Of a stretch of 64,000 nt of DNA, positions 26,261 through 62,573 are shown piece after piece. Numbering within the stretch: the first letter of the stretch is position 1; every line of letters begins with the position of its first letter. Position numbers and translations under genes: made by a program. The notes beneath the pieces are model-generated. The model saw only the letters and a program-made list of their open reading frames with translations. It was not told where the DNA came from and did no database searches. Origin of the DNA: Syngnathus acus (Eukaryota; Chordata; Actinopteri; Syngnathiformes; Syngnathidae); the NCBI RefSeq assembly GCF_901709675.1, contig NC_051105.1, positions 7,555,104-7,619,103 of the forward strand, written 5' to 3'.

Positions 26261-29200
26261 AAAGAAACACTGTCACATAGTTAGTTGATGTTGCGGTTGC
26301 TCCGTCTGATTCTGGATCTTTTTTTGACGACATGAAACTAAAATAAAAATCGAAGCATTTCTGTCTTGGCTCAATCGTTGTGCAAATGCGCCCTGAGGCT
26401 CCACTAGCCTCACGGATGGATCTCTATGTCCCAAATTCTCCTTGTTGGCTGAAGGGTGCTGGAGGCCATCACACACGTACTCACGCCAAATCTCACAACA
26501 ATAACGAGCCAACTATCAGTTACGTCTCGCCTGTAATCAGCCATGCATTAAGAGCATCATTTCCCCCCCCCCCCCCCCCCCGTCCCACCTCCTTGTGCAT
26601 TCTTGACAAGCATCATGTCATGTGTGCCGCCTTCAGCTTCTACTTTTTTGTGCGTTCATCTGAGGAGTGAATGATGTGACCTATCGGTTACTTTCTGGAG
26701 GTGACGTGTGGATGGTTTAAAGAACAATGCTGCAAAGGTATCAAAGCTCTAAACGTTTGTTTATATCAATTTTACCGCATTGAAGAGTATAGCTATGTCT
26801 GTAGTTCTGCTAATTTTTGCCAATATGGGAAATTATTCTTCAAAACTTGCCACTTACTGTAATAATAAAAAATGTAATATGCATGCCAGGCCACTAGTTG
26901 GCGATGATAAGCAAAAGCCTCATAATTACAATCTGCCTTCCCAGTGCCAAAAAACAGAAAACTGACGGGACTACTGAGACGTAAACTTTCCATTGGATCA
27001 TTTTTGACATTATCATCCAGATTAACACGTTTTTATTCTTCGATGGTGATGTGTGTCAGATTAGCGAAGCTAGCTGCTGAGCCGCGTTGCCATTTTCACA
27101 CCGATGGTTTTGAGAATAAAGACACAGCGTTTAAATAAATCGAGCCACGGTGGAGACATTCCGCATCAGATGTGAGGTTGATAGCGTCACGTTAATCTTG
27201 CAGCAGCCGCATCAAACTTAACTATGGAGTTAGTACAAGACGCACCGTGGCAGCTCGGGCTTTAATTGGAATTTCTAGGATTATGATGTTTGACAATTAC
27301 AAATTTGTCATTTACGAGTTTCTCCATAGTCTCCTACATGTTTCTCTTCTCTGTGTAATGGCCTCCCAGAAGTGTTTAATACCTCATTTACTTAAAATGT
27401 CTTTCTCTATTCAATTTTTATTTGTTAATATGTGCAACGCAGGAAAACACATTTGAGAAACTTGCGTACAAGATGTTTAGTGTAGCTCAGAGTTTGTGGC
27501 GTTAATAACTTGAGTTTTGTGTTTTCTGGTGCGTCGTTCAAACTTTGCTGCCATGCTTCACCCACATACTATGATGGAAAATCTTTTGGCTGAATTTGAG
27601 CATCTGAGCATCCCCCCGCATTCATGATTGAAGTCAGAAAAGTCCTGATTTCTGCATGTCTCTATAACTGTGATTCTTGTAATGTGGTCCGAGTGTTGCC
27701 GGTGGCACGCAGGCTCCATGCTGCCCCTCACAGGTTGTCATTGGTACTATATCAGACATCTCACGGTGGGCGATGAAGATGTGGTTATATGTGTTGTGTC
27801 GTGTTGGTCGCTTTGAGTACACCTTGCAGTATAGTAGTGGTCATGTCATGTGTGGGGTCTCGCGTTTTAAAAAGTGATAGTCCGCTCAAGTAGAGCTGCA
27901 GTTTTGTTGGATGCACAGCTTAGCATTTAGTAGCAGATGATGAAAAAGATTTGCACGTATACATCCTGGGTTCCCTTAAAATAAAAAGGCCAAGAGGCAA
28001 CTCTTTTTAAATCCTCTCCAACCCGATTGGAGTTGTCCAATTTGTAAAGGAACGTGAAAGCTCCTTGTTGTCTTTGCATGTCCCACTTTATCAAGCATCC
28101 AGCAGCATTGTCTCATGGAAGTTAACTTTTTAGTCTGTTTACCGGCATGCATGTGAAGCCACACGGGCTAGATCATGTCTCGGGAGGGGGGGGGGGCTCA
28201 AAAGCAGGCAAATCACTGTGCATTAAGACCAGACGCACAATGGACAACAATGGCTTGCATAAACACTATTTAGAACTATTCACATGGCATTGAAGAGATG
28301 GGCGTCGACTGGCCATTGCCGCAAAGCCGGCGCATTGTGGCGAGGTGAAAAGAAGTCTAATGAACAGGAAGCCTTATTTGAGAGAGCTGACAGTAACCGT
28401 ACAACAGGCGCATTGTGCGCTTGCCACCAAGCCTGTGGCTCTCTACATTAGGAGAAATGATGAGAACGTAACCTGAAAAGACACACTGGGCCCTTGGACC
28501 CGCGTAAATGCAAGCGCACAATAATGGAGGCTATGGACGGCGGGACACACACGCACACACACACATATACACACACAGTCGCCACCTTGACCCAAAGCTG
28601 CACGTTTACATGCACACACCATCGACCGCTCTCATGGCCTCCCTTGAGTAAAAAGCCATCATACACACACACACACATCAAACCCCCTCCGAGCCCGATG
28701 GAACTTTGAAGTGCATTCCGGTTAGTTTGCCACCAAGGAGTCTCAATTTAAAATGTCGCAGTTAAAATGTCATACATTTGAAATGATATCAAAGTCTGCA
28801 GGGGAGTTAGCAACTTTGGAGCTACTTTGGAGTACATACACACACACATGCACACACATAGTTGACCCCCCCCACCCCCTTCCCAAGCTTCATCAAATTT
28901 GAACAAAGGGATGACATCACCAATAAGCAAAAGGCCTTGAAGCAATAAGCCTTATTTACTGATGAGCCGAGCTCCCCTCGGGGCATTGTCTCCACACTTT
29001 CCCTCTCAGGCGGGAGAATCAAATGGCACTTTTAGAAGGTGGCGGAGCATGGCTCGGGATTTAAGGCTCATATAAAGTGTTTTTTTTTTCTTTTACATCC
29101 GTTTGGAGGGGTTGGGTGGGCTTCCGAAGAAGGGTGACATGCACTGTGGAGTTTAAGTTTAGTCCAAGGGGGCAGGGACCACTTGGTTTGGTTCTGGTAA

Positions 29201-29969
29201 AAGCACTGGAGGATATCAACTGGCTAACATCAAAGAGTGATAATGTTCACAATAATAAGCAGAATATACATATTTTACATTGGCAAAGTCACATGAGACT
29301 TCAGCTCAGTGAGTCTAAAGCACTTTTGATGATTGTACAGTCGAGTCAGTCGCTTGAAAGTGGCTCTGCATCTTCGCCTAGCCTAGCCTAGTAGATGATA
29401 TCATTGGTGCCGAAACTAGTTGTGGGGTTGGGTTTTATGTTAGTCGCATTGTGGCAATACAAGCTGGCAAAATTCAGATCAGCTTGCTCATAGACACATT
29501 TTTAAAAATAGGCGAAAGAACAAAATGATGTTGATAGTTTGGAGTTAGTCATTTCAAAATGGAAAATGGAGTTTTACCATTTATCAATTTGACCAGATCA
29601 TTAACTGCAGAGGCATCGTGGCTGATGCATGCCAGAGCTTTTATTGCAAATAATGTGCCCACTTGTATTTATACTCACCAAGTTAGAAACTGACAAACTA
29701 CCATCAACACAAACCTATTTTAAATACTGGCATTTTCGGGTTGTTTGTTTAGCTTTGCCACACACACACGCACGTTCGCAAACACGCAGAGTCAAATCAG
29801 GCCTTGGGAACTTGTCACATATCCACTTTGTAGTCGCTTTTAGAAAGACACAGTATGGCAAAGTCTCTAGGGGGCGCGACGTTTCCCCGTCTAACAACCC
29901 CCCGTGACACCAACCAGGAACAAAGCCGCCATAGTCGATTCTCCTAATTTCAGCGCAGCCTGTCGAAAT

Positions 29970-30004
29970 CTCACTCACTCACTCACTCACTCACTCGCTC
30001 ACTC
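29970..30004. repeat. (CTCA)n microsatellite
   Basis: Seven near-perfect CTCA units then degenerate copies. Confidence 0.85.
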
Positions 30005-30399
30005 TCGCTTTTCGTCTCCCCTCGACAAGTTCTTGACGTTCCCTAAAACTTGCCGCCATTCAGACGCTTGTGCAATTTGTTCCCATTTGTCAAACGGAAG
30101 AAGAAAAGCTATCACAAAAGAAAGTGCTGGCAAAGCGGAAAGTTAACGCCCGGGACTAACCCTTAAACAATCGGCAAGCGTGTTTGCGTTATCGTCCATT
30201 TATCGAGTGTACGTCAGTAAATAGAGTTTAAGTGACAATATTTGTCATTTTTATTCAGGCATTGTGCTGAGTGTATTCATTAAAAGCACGTGTGTTTGCA
30301 CACCTATTCAGCCTTATAAATGACACCATTATTCCCAGGTATCCTTCCGCTTCATAATACTTATTGTGCAAACTTGTGTGTAGCGGCTATCAGGCGGAG

Positions 30400-31150
30400 A
30401 GCAGAAGGAATAATATGCTGACTGTGATGTAGATAGTGCCATTAGAAGCCCCCTCCCCATTGTGGAGCCCCCCGCCTCCTTGTCAATGCTGCGTCAGGTG
30501 CTCCAGCTGCCACGAGGTCCCCCTGGCCGCCGTCCTGACACGGCGACACAAAGTAATCACCGATCACGCTGTTTAATCACTGAAACAAGCACTCCGGACC
30601 CCCCCGCCCCTCTCCACCCTCCCCTTCTGTCAATATCCCACTGTCTCATTATCTGTTTGGATTGCACATCCTCACTGTCAGATAAACAGAGTGGAAAATT
30701 AAGATTAAAAATATGGTAATTTCATTTGAGGCAGCAGGCAGCCACTTCTCACTAGCCCATTATGCTATTGATTAACACTCCCCCCACCCCAGTCCCTCCA
30801 CCCCAATTCCATTTCTCTTTTTCAATGTAAACTTTAATCTATTTGCAAGGCAACAATTCAACTCCCGGGGGGCTCTTTGAGAGTAAGTAACCATTTAATA
30901 TGACGCTGGCTCAACACTGACTGGCTTTAATGAATTGTCTAAATCTCCCTTGTGTGTGTAAGTGTGTGTGTGCGTATGTGTGTCTTGTACTTCACCAGCC
31001 AAATGCGTGGCTTTTTTTCTAAATGTGGCTCATCCATTCTCAGCTCTTCCTGCCATCCCCAGTTATGTGCAGCTCGCTTGCTAATTGAGCCGCTAATGAC
31101 AAAATCACATTGTAATCGGGCCGTTGTAATGATTGTGCCACTGACATGTT
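30400..31150. promoter_or_regulatory. Candidate conserved non-coding element
   Basis: Unique sequence, split by C-rich linkers, with CTGTCAGATAAACAGAG, ATTAAGATTAAA and TTATGCTATTGATTAAC segments that look like dense homeodomain, Meis/TGIF (CTGTCA) and Fox/Sox sites. Inferred from texture. Confidence 0.3.
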
Positions 31151-31244
31151 AGATTAAGCAAAGCGCACTCAAACATTGTTGGAGTCACTCAATGAATGCA
31201 AGGCAGGAAAGACCAAAAAAAAAAAAAAGTCAAGAAAGGACATT

Positions 31245-31978
31245 TTTATTGCATGTCCATTATGTTTCATGTCAAGCATTTATAAGAATAAGAATAATAT
31301 TTAATAAATAAATAATCCCAAAACAAAAGTTGGATTTTTTTGTAATGTGTATGTCTCATTACAACCGGCATAAAGGTAATAGCATTTCAGAAAAAAACAT
31401 TGTACAGATAGTCAGATAGTGGTAATGTGATGGGCTGGGGCTGCTTTGCTAAATCAAGACCTGGACAACATGCTCTGCATGTAAGACATAATCTCCACAG
31501 AGACGTAAAAAGTGGTTGTACAAACTCTTGATTTGAGTTGTTGTAGCACATTTCAAGCATCCTGTTGTTTCCTGAGCTGTGGTTGACATACAGTATAATG
31601 GTCATGTTCAAAATGCAGGAAGATTGAAAATTAAATAAAAAGTGCTCACACAAGAAGTCAACGGCACAATCATTCGCTAGCTCTCCTTTTCCAAATAATT
31701 CCAAGCTCACCTGAGTGTAGCCCAAACAGGGAGAATAAAAGCTGTCAATGGAATTAATAAATTCAATATGTGCACTCTTTCAATCTCCGGCGCAGTATTG
31801 AATTCCCGCCGAGAAGCCCGCCATGCAACGTAGAGTAACATAGCGAGGCGCTATCGATAAACAGTCACGCTATCAATAAAGGCACAGACACACACCAAAG
31901 TAGACATTCCAGCCAAATAAAAAAATACTTCCGCGAGGGCTCGGTCGCCGACGACGGTCAAAGCCGCTCTCCAAAGTG
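31245..31978 (-). other. Probable abcc4 3' untranslated region
   Basis: Runs from the abcc4 stop codon to the first convincing minus-strand AATAAA at 31245-31250 (TTTATT on plus), which is followed on the minus strand by a T-rich tract. The extent is a prediction; other signals such as ATTAAA (TTTAAT on plus, near 31290) could be used. Confidence 0.35.
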
Positions 31979-56691
<24,713 letters not shown>

Positions 56692-57644
56692 GTCACTGGG
56701 AAAGTAACACGGGTACTTTCTCTGTCACCAGAATACTTAAAGAAAAACAGGTCGAGTTTACGTCAACATTGCAATTGGTAACGTTGAGGAGAATTAAGGA
56801 CACTTGTTTCTAGTAGAAACACCGGCCGGCAGCTGAGCGCGTGTGACGTAATCAAGCCCACCGCATGTTGTGGTTGGCCGGCAGAAGTGTCCATCTATCA
56901 CTTACTCCTGTTTCCTAATAATTAGATATATAAAATAAAGAGGATAGATTCTGTGTATACAAACAATAGGTTAAGTAGGTTTCTTAATTGGGACGTTAAT
57001 ACTTAAAATGTGTCAAGCAGAACACAAAAGAAATGAGAGATAAAGTCTTGCGCCATCTAGTGGTATGTTTGATAATATAATTTCAATTGGGAGCGCATTT
57101 ACAATTTTAGAAGTAGGTTCAGTGGTCCAGCAATATATGGGGCAGGTTTGCTCATTTGCATTAGACAGTGCCATTGCCTAGAGATTAGTTAACATGAGCA
57201 AATAAATAAAAATGGAGTGTGATTTATGAAAACAATCTTGATACTTCAGGTGTTTTGACAGAAGCATGCAACAGCACCCTAAGATGGAAATCATGAGTCA
57301 TCCTCTTTCCCTAAAATAAATGATGAACTGTCGTGGACTTTGCTTACACCGAAACGTCACTTTTTCCATTTGCTGTGTTAATATGATGCCTGGTATTCCT
57401 CGTAGACCGAAACAGGGGCACACAAAGGAGATGCTTTGGCATTGTCGAAAAATAACTAACCAACTCCTGCCTCAGACTGATTACTGTTTGACTTTGAGGC
57501 ATTTGTGTCCATCCTTGACCATGACTGATGTCCTGTAAATCATCTCAGTGAAAACACATGTCCAAAGTGTAATTTACCTGTCCGAGGCAATTGCGTGTAT
57601 TTCTTCCTGTAAAAAAGATCACATTCATTTGTAAAAGCCAGCAA
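56692..57644. promoter_or_regulatory. Divergent intergenic region between abcc4 and cldn10
   Basis: About 950 bp separates the two start codons, so it must hold the abcc4 5' UTR and promoter and probably the promoter of the cldn10a-type transcript. Visible: TGACGTAA (CRE/ATF-like) at 56844-56851 within a small GC-rich patch (56820-56885), the best core-promoter candidate for abcc4, and an octamer ATTTGCAT at 57154-57161. No clear TATA box for either gene. Confidence 0.45.
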
Positions 57645-57858
57645 ATGTCCGGCTTGCAGATCCTGGCTTTCATCAGCGGCCTCGGTGGACTTGGGGCCAC
57701 CATTGGCGCCACGGTGTCCAATGAATGGAAGGTCACCAGCCGGGCGTCCTCGGTCATCACAGCTACATGGGTGCTGCAGGGCCTGTGGAACAACTGCGCC
57801 GGGAATGCTCTCGGAGCTCTCCATTGTAGGCCACACCATACCATCTTGAACCTGGACG
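57645..57858 (+). CDS. cldn10: cldn10 alternative first exon 1a
   Basis: Seventy-one codons plus one base, MSGLQILAFISGLGG to HHTILNLD; donor GGTGAG. First helix and first extracellular loop of the 10a-type protein. Confidence 0.93.
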
Positions 57859-60800
57859 GTGAGTGCCTCCCTCATTCTACTGCTGCTTTCAAACTTTTTG
57901 TACAATAATAGAGGTTCTCAATGCACTTTTGTCTCATTTCATGGTGAAACATCAGTTTTGTAGTGCATGTGATGCAACTGTATGAAATGTCCCGGGTGTT
58001 CGACGGCCACTAGCATCCACTCAGCTGTCACAAAATGTTCTACACAATCTGAGACATTTTGTAGCTTACATGAGAGAAATGATGAAGTTCTACAGCACTG
58101 CAAATTGCAACCACAATGATGAACATGAAAGAGCGCTCAATCAAAACTGAATATTATCTTTGAAAAGTCCAAATATATAATACTTGTTTATTGATAAAAC
58201 GGTATGCAAGTGCCCTTCGCTATACGTATACCATTCACACTATTTACCACTGTCAATAACAAGCCAATATTTAAATACAATTATTTTACTCTGCCTGTTT
58301 TTTTCTTTTGCATGTATTTTTTCCCCCCATAAATTATTATTTAGTTACTGTTAATCTTACTTGTTCTCTGTTGTTTTGTCTTTTTTGGATTTAGATTAGT
58401 CTCAATAGCACTCAACGTATTACGATGATTATTTTTCAATCTGTGGTTTACAGAAATCAGAATTTATAGTTAGAAAATACCAACTGAATTTATTATAATT
58501 ATGTCCACTAATAGGAAGAAGTCATTATTTATTTTTAGGACTATAATTGAAACATAATTATGTGGTGGATAAACTGCAGATACATTATTAACACAATTAA
58601 AGTGTATGTAAAATGTATTGAAAAATATTATATTTGCATCATTTTTTACCGAAGTTAAATGAGATCTCATCAGAATACATTTTGTTCACTAGAATTTAAG
58701 TGTGATTTTTATCACACCGATCTTTAGTTGAATGGATGATGATGATGAGTCTGCCTACCCGCTATTGAATGTAAATCTTTGCACAAAAGCTTGTTAAGCG
58801 TTAGAGGACATGCTGTCAATGAATTATTCGAGCGCTGTTGTGAGAACAGTTGTGTATTTAAACATCAGCAAAAGGAAGCTGGTGACACATTCATGCGTCC
58901 TTGCACCATATGTTTGGGTTTGAGCTTGACAAATCTGCTCCAGATTTTACTGTATAATGTACCAGAGAAGATATTCAAGGTTTAGTAATATCAACTCAAA
59001 AGGAATAATCGTATAAGAGCAGCTAGGTGATTAGCATGTCGCCCTCGCCGTTGAGAGCTTCTGAGTACAAATCTTTACTAAAGCTTGACTAATTTGTAAC
59101 GGTTCTAAAAATTACGTAAACAGTCTAATTTGCAACACAAGATTCTCAGTGGTTATTTATTAGTCAGTCTGAACATCCAAAGCCTCTTCTTTTAATCTTA
59201 AACTACATCGTCCATATGCGTGAAACGTTGGCAAGGGCTCGGAGGACCACATGACAAAGCCTCATGTTGAAGTTCAGGTCCAAATTCCCTGTGGCAGAAT
59301 AGAAAAATCTATGACATATTAACCAACTTAGCGTTGCACATCCTGGCAACTTTTCCAAGCGCCTGGGAACCATTAATCAATCGTCGGCGCAATCGACGGA
59401 GTCGGCGCAGAGTCATTCGGAGCAGCATGTATCAGGAGATTCTGGCCTTTGCGCTGGCCACCTCGGGATGGATCCTCGTGTCGTCCACCCTGCCGACAGA
59501 CTACTGGAAGGTGTCCTCGCTGGATGGGACGGTCATTACCACGGCAACTTACTGGGCCAACCTGTGGAAGACATGCGTCACCGATTCCACCGGGGTGTCC
59601 AACTGCAAAGATTTTCCCTCCATGCTGGCGCTGGATGGTTAGGCGCACTTTTGCCCTCTCTGAGTTTTCTTATTTCCCAATTTCCTCACTTTGAAAAGCG
59701 CAAATGGAAGATCCAGATTTCCATCAGCACTGCGATCAACACCATTTACTGTAAAATGTGTCAATGTTTAGCCCCAGTTGACTGATTCTTTGAGCTTATC
59801 AAGGAGATTGAAACGGGGCCTTAGGCACTTTCGACCACGGCTGACTAGTTCTGAGCTAATATTTGCCTCTGAATAAAATCTTGTGACTAATTCCGCTACA
59901 TGCTTAATGTGCGTATTTGTCAAAAGGTCGGGAAGTTGTCGATCTGTGGCTGATTGTTTGTGTTTGCGCAGGTTACATCCAAGCTTGCAGAGGGCTGATG
60001 ATTGCAGCGGTGTGTCTGGGCTTTTTTGGTACCGTCTTCGCCCTGGTGGGAATGAAGTGTACCAAAATTGGAGGAAGTGACAAGAGCAAAGCGCGGATCG
60101 CCTGCTTCGCCGGTGTCAGCTTTATCCTCAGCGGTAAGAAAGGTCGCCATCATACCCTCCCCTCGTAACAGTAAGAGGCCATTTTGAAACACGCAAGCCA
60201 TTTTTATTTAATTTGTTATAAGTGTTATGTAAATCCAATGCATTACATTATTATTATTATATATATTTGTTTTATTATTTTATATTATTATTATTTTATT
60301 TTTTGTTTTTATTTTTTATTATTTATTTTACATATATCTCTGAATTTACAACTTTTTTTATAACCCCCACCCCAAAGAAAAACATCCTAAAATTAATTTT
60401 GGGAGGGGGGGGCACATTTTCTGTAACACCAAATTCAACATTTTTTGTGTTTACCAAAATTTTTATTTATTCATTAATTGATTTAATAACAAAAGCATGT
60501 ATGTTTCTTTCTGTAAAAAAATGTGGGGGATGAAATTGTGATTCTGAAGAGTTTGACTTAATTTGGTTACTGTCCACCACGTTCTTCCTCAGGTCTGTGC
60601 TCACTCTCAGGTTGTTCCCTCTATGCACATCGCATAACATCGGAATTTTTCAACCCATTGTATGTTGCACAAAAGTAAGAAATATTTTTTATAGAGTTGA
60701 AATAATTTCAAACGGGTCACCTGGTTTAAAAGCTACTCTTTAATCCATTTTAGGTATGAACTGGGAGCAGCACTCTTCATTGGCTGGGCAGGTTCTGTGC

Positions 60801-61146
60801 TCTGTATTCTTGGCGGATGTGTGCTCTGCTTCTCGGTGGCAGACTGTAAGAAAAGGTCAGTATGTACAAGTTACCTAAGGAAATTTTAATAGGTACACCT
60901 GCAGAATCTAATACAATGCATAATTTCCTGTACTGGATCGCATAAGATGGCTTGTGGATGGTAAATCAGCGTTATGTGTGTTTGTGCACCCGCAGCCAAA
61001 CAAATTATGTCTACAAAGGCGCTGCCTCACAGTCGCATATCTCCTCCTACCAAAGAGGAAGAGGGCCGTCTGTGAGCCAGAGGCCGCTTCCTGAAAACAG
61101 CAGCTCCTCCAGGGCTCCTAACTTCGATAAGAACATATACGTGTAA
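57645..61146 (+). CDS. cldn10: Claudin-10, 10a-type isoform (exons 1a+2+3+4+5)
   Basis: Tight-junction membrane protein with four transmembrane helices; lines paracellular pores. Joining 57645-57858, 59972-60133, 60593-60674, 60754-60855 and 60996-61146 gives 236 residues in consistent phase. Exon 1a carries the claudin signature W28, GLW (46-48), C51 and C61. Arg33 and Arg62 match the basic first loop of mammalian claudin-10a, which is anion-selective, so anion preference is inferred. I see no separate downstream exons for this first exon, so it is taken as an alternative start of cldn10, as in mammals. The C-terminus ends in DKNIYV, a PDZ ligand. Isoform use needs transcript support. Confidence 0.85.
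57859..59426 (+). other. cldn10 intron 1a and upstream of exon 1b
   Basis: AT-rich. Contains a SINE-like fragment at 59014-59092 and presumably the promoter of the 10b transcript just before 59427, where sequence turns GC-richer. No further exon found. Confidence 0.55.
59014..59092 (+). repeat. Decayed tRNA-derived SINE head-like fragment
   Basis: AGGTGATTAGCATGTCGCCCTC and GAGAGCTTCTGAGTACAAAT at the right spacing resemble the A-box and B-box halves of common fish tRNA-type SINEs. The B-box is mutated and the rest of the element is absent. Confidence 0.4.
59427..59637 (+). CDS. cldn10: cldn10 alternative first exon 1b
   Basis: Seventy codons plus one base, MYQEILAFALATSGW to DFPSMLALD; donor GGTTAG. 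Confidence 0.95.
59427..61146 (+). CDS. cldn10: Claudin-10, 10b-type isoform (exons 1b+2+3+4+5)
   Basis: Same gene started from exon 1b: 59427-59637, 59972-60133, 60593-60674, 60754-60855, 60996-61146, giving 235 residues. Exon 1b has W27, NLW (45-47), C50 and C60, and reads nearly identically to mammalian claudin-10b over TLPTDYWKVSSLDGTVITTA. The loop carries Asp25 and Asp33, as expected of the cation-selective isoform that in mammals makes a paracellular sodium pore in kidney and glands. I chose the ATG at 59427 as the only one giving the standard N-terminal length; an upstream in-frame ATG at 59334 adds an arginine-rich stretch foreign to the family. Phases at every junction are 1, 1, 2, 2, as in other claudin-10 genes. 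Confidence 0.93.
59972..60133 (+). CDS. cldn10: cldn10 exon 2
   Basis: Fifty-four codons from GYIQACRGLMIAAVCLGFFG to AGVSFILS. Second helix, cytosolic loop with GGSDKSKARIAC, and start of the third helix. Confidence 0.96.
60222..60345. repeat. ATT-rich low-complexity stretch in cldn10 intron 2
   Basis: Imperfect ATT and TTTTA units. The 103-codon frame across it is an artefact of composition. Confidence 0.8.
60593..60674 (+). CDS. cldn10: cldn10 exon 3
   Basis: LCSLSGCSLYAHRITSEFFN then PLYVAQ: end of helix three and second extracellular loop. Phase 1 to phase 2. Confidence 0.94.
60754..60855 (+). CDS. cldn10: cldn10 exon 4
   Basis: YELGAALFIGWAGSVLCILG and on through the fourth helix to the cytosolic side. 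Confidence 0.95.
60996..61146 (+). CDS. cldn10: cldn10 exon 5 with PDZ ligand
   Basis: Cytosolic tail, serine-rich, ending FDKNIYV (human ends FDKNAYV). Stop TAA at 61144-61146. Confidence 0.95.
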
Positions 61147-61533
61147 ATGATGTGAATATTAAGAGACGCCGCGTGGTGGGTAAGATAGTGTGGAAGAAAA
61201 GATAACATTGCACCGGAGGAAAGGTTTTTGTTGAGCACTAGGTGAATTTATTACTACAGTCATAATGAAAGGTCATTGCGGTCCAATGAAAAATAGGTGT
61301 GTCGAAGTTCTTTGCAGTTTTCAAACACTACAGCAAAAAATAATTTAGTGGGGAAAATACAGTTAATCATTTTTTTTCCCACAATTATCCCCAAATGTTA
61401 CGTTTTCCCCCCAAAATACTAAAAAGTATTTTTTTTTTAACAAAAATCTCATACGGATAATTCCAACATTTGTGATTGTTCATTTTACTTTTTATTTTTT
61501 AGGAGTTTTTGGTACGTTTTTGTAGCCTGTGCA

Positions 61534-61580
61534 GCAGAATTAGCATATATATATATAATATATATATATGCTAATTCTGC
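61534..61580. repeat. Perfect 47-base inverted repeat (hairpin) in cldn10 3' UTR
   Basis: GCAGAATTAGC (61534-61544) and its reverse complement GCTAATTCTGC (61570-61580) flank an alternating AT core that is itself palindromic around one central base. A longer (AT)n run follows at 61583-61615. Confidence 0.95.
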
Positions 61581-61618
<38 letters not shown>

Positions 61619-62077
61619 ACTTCAAACTAAACAAAATTTACTTTTATCTTCACTCAAACAACAAACTAAATATTTTCTTTTTCTTCAGATAAAAACATAT
61701 CTACACCCACAGTGCTGTACATAGAGTAAAATTAGACATTAAGGCAGTCAAAACAATAAATTAAGAACATAAAAACACTAACCACCAGAAAACACTGAAA
61801 CAATGCTGAGTCTTATGCTGAATAAATAAAAATGTGTTGCGCTGATGTCTTTTGCTTTACCAGTCAGGGCCACTAGAGGGCACGTTTACACGATAGCTAA
61901 CGATCTGACGTGATAATGTTCAACCAATGTTTTGAAGCGAATTTATTCACACTCTAATTCTAAGGGAAATATAATTTCTATTTATCTTACATTTTGCTTT
62001 AAACTGACTACATACTGTGGGTGTGACCATTATTGTTTTGTACTATGGCATTTTGATATTAAAAAAAACACTTTGTG

Positions 62078-62083
62078 AATAAA
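62078..62083 (+). terminator. Poly(A) signal, probable cldn10 3' end
   Basis: AATAAA followed by ATTGTGGTGTTGTGC and a T-run, a textbook downstream element. It precedes the next claudin start codon by about 260 bp. Confidence 0.5.
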
Positions 62084-62180
62084 TGTTGAAAGTTGAGCGT
62101 ATTGTGGTGTTGTGCTTTTTTGCTTCCTCTTTGTGTCATTCTGTCAGCATAGCATGTACATGTCGAAGTGAGACGGCATC

Positions 62181-62339
62181 ATGGCACACTCCGGAATATT
62201 TACAGTAAATAGCCTTCCATCAGGTAAGACGCCCTTATCAACACTGATGACACACCGCACAAACACACACACACCTTACACACACTTCACAAATCAGCAA
62301 CCAAAAAAAGCTCTTCAACTCATCTGTGTGGACTTTTGA
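62181..62339 (+). other. Upstream open reading frame ending 2 bases before the claudin-10-like start
   Basis: Fifty-two codons, MAHSGIFTVNSLPSG onward, with no family resemblance; the stop TGA (62337-62339) lies two bases before the claudin ATG. A GTAAGA donor-like site at 62224 lies inside it. It would matter only if the claudin mRNA starts upstream of 62181. Confidence 0.3.
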
Positions 62340-62341
62340 AG

Positions 62342-62573
62342 ATGCGTAAACGTCTGATCCAAGTGTTCGGCTTCCTGATTTCCACGCTGGGCTGGCTCTT
62401 TGTGCTGTGTACCATGGCTATGGACTTCTGGAGGATCAGCCAGATCGGCGGCCAGGGCGGCTCGTTCATCATCAAGGTAGCCTGGTACTGGTCCAATTTG
62501 TGGAAGGACTGCTTCACCGACTCCACGGCCGTCACCAACTGTAGAGACTTCCCTGTGCTCTGGAGTGTCACGC
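62342..62573 (+). CDS. claudin-10-like exon 1
   Basis: Seventy-seven codons plus one base from MRKRLIQVFGFLISTLGW to DFPVLWSVT; donor CGTAAG. The following intron is only 66 bases. Confidence 0.9.

Larger units (their letters stand above)
19773..31244. other. Long gene-free, probably regulatory interval between sox21 and abcc4
   Basis: No exon structure or protein family could be recognised. The DNA is mostly unique, with several moderately GC-rich blocks containing homeodomain (TAATTA), octamer (ATGCAAAT) and Sox cores; the best candidates are listed separately. Simple repeats include CA runs near 28546-28578, 28663-28677 and 28838-28858 and a (CTCA)n run at 29970-30004. Confidence 0.5.
61147..62100 (+). 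other. cldn10 3' untranslated region
   Basis: Runs from the stop codon to a strong poly(A) signal AATAAA at 62078-62083, followed within 20-45 bases by a GT/T-rich element as expected for cleavage. Earlier AATAAA hexamers are at 61821-61830. It contains the perfect hairpin at 61534-61580. Confidence 0.55.

Noticed and set aside
57859-59426. Separate claudin gene for exon 1a with its own exons 2-5
   Set aside because: No second YIQACRG-type exon or helix-coding exon is present before exon 1b, so exon 1a is best explained as an alternative first exon.
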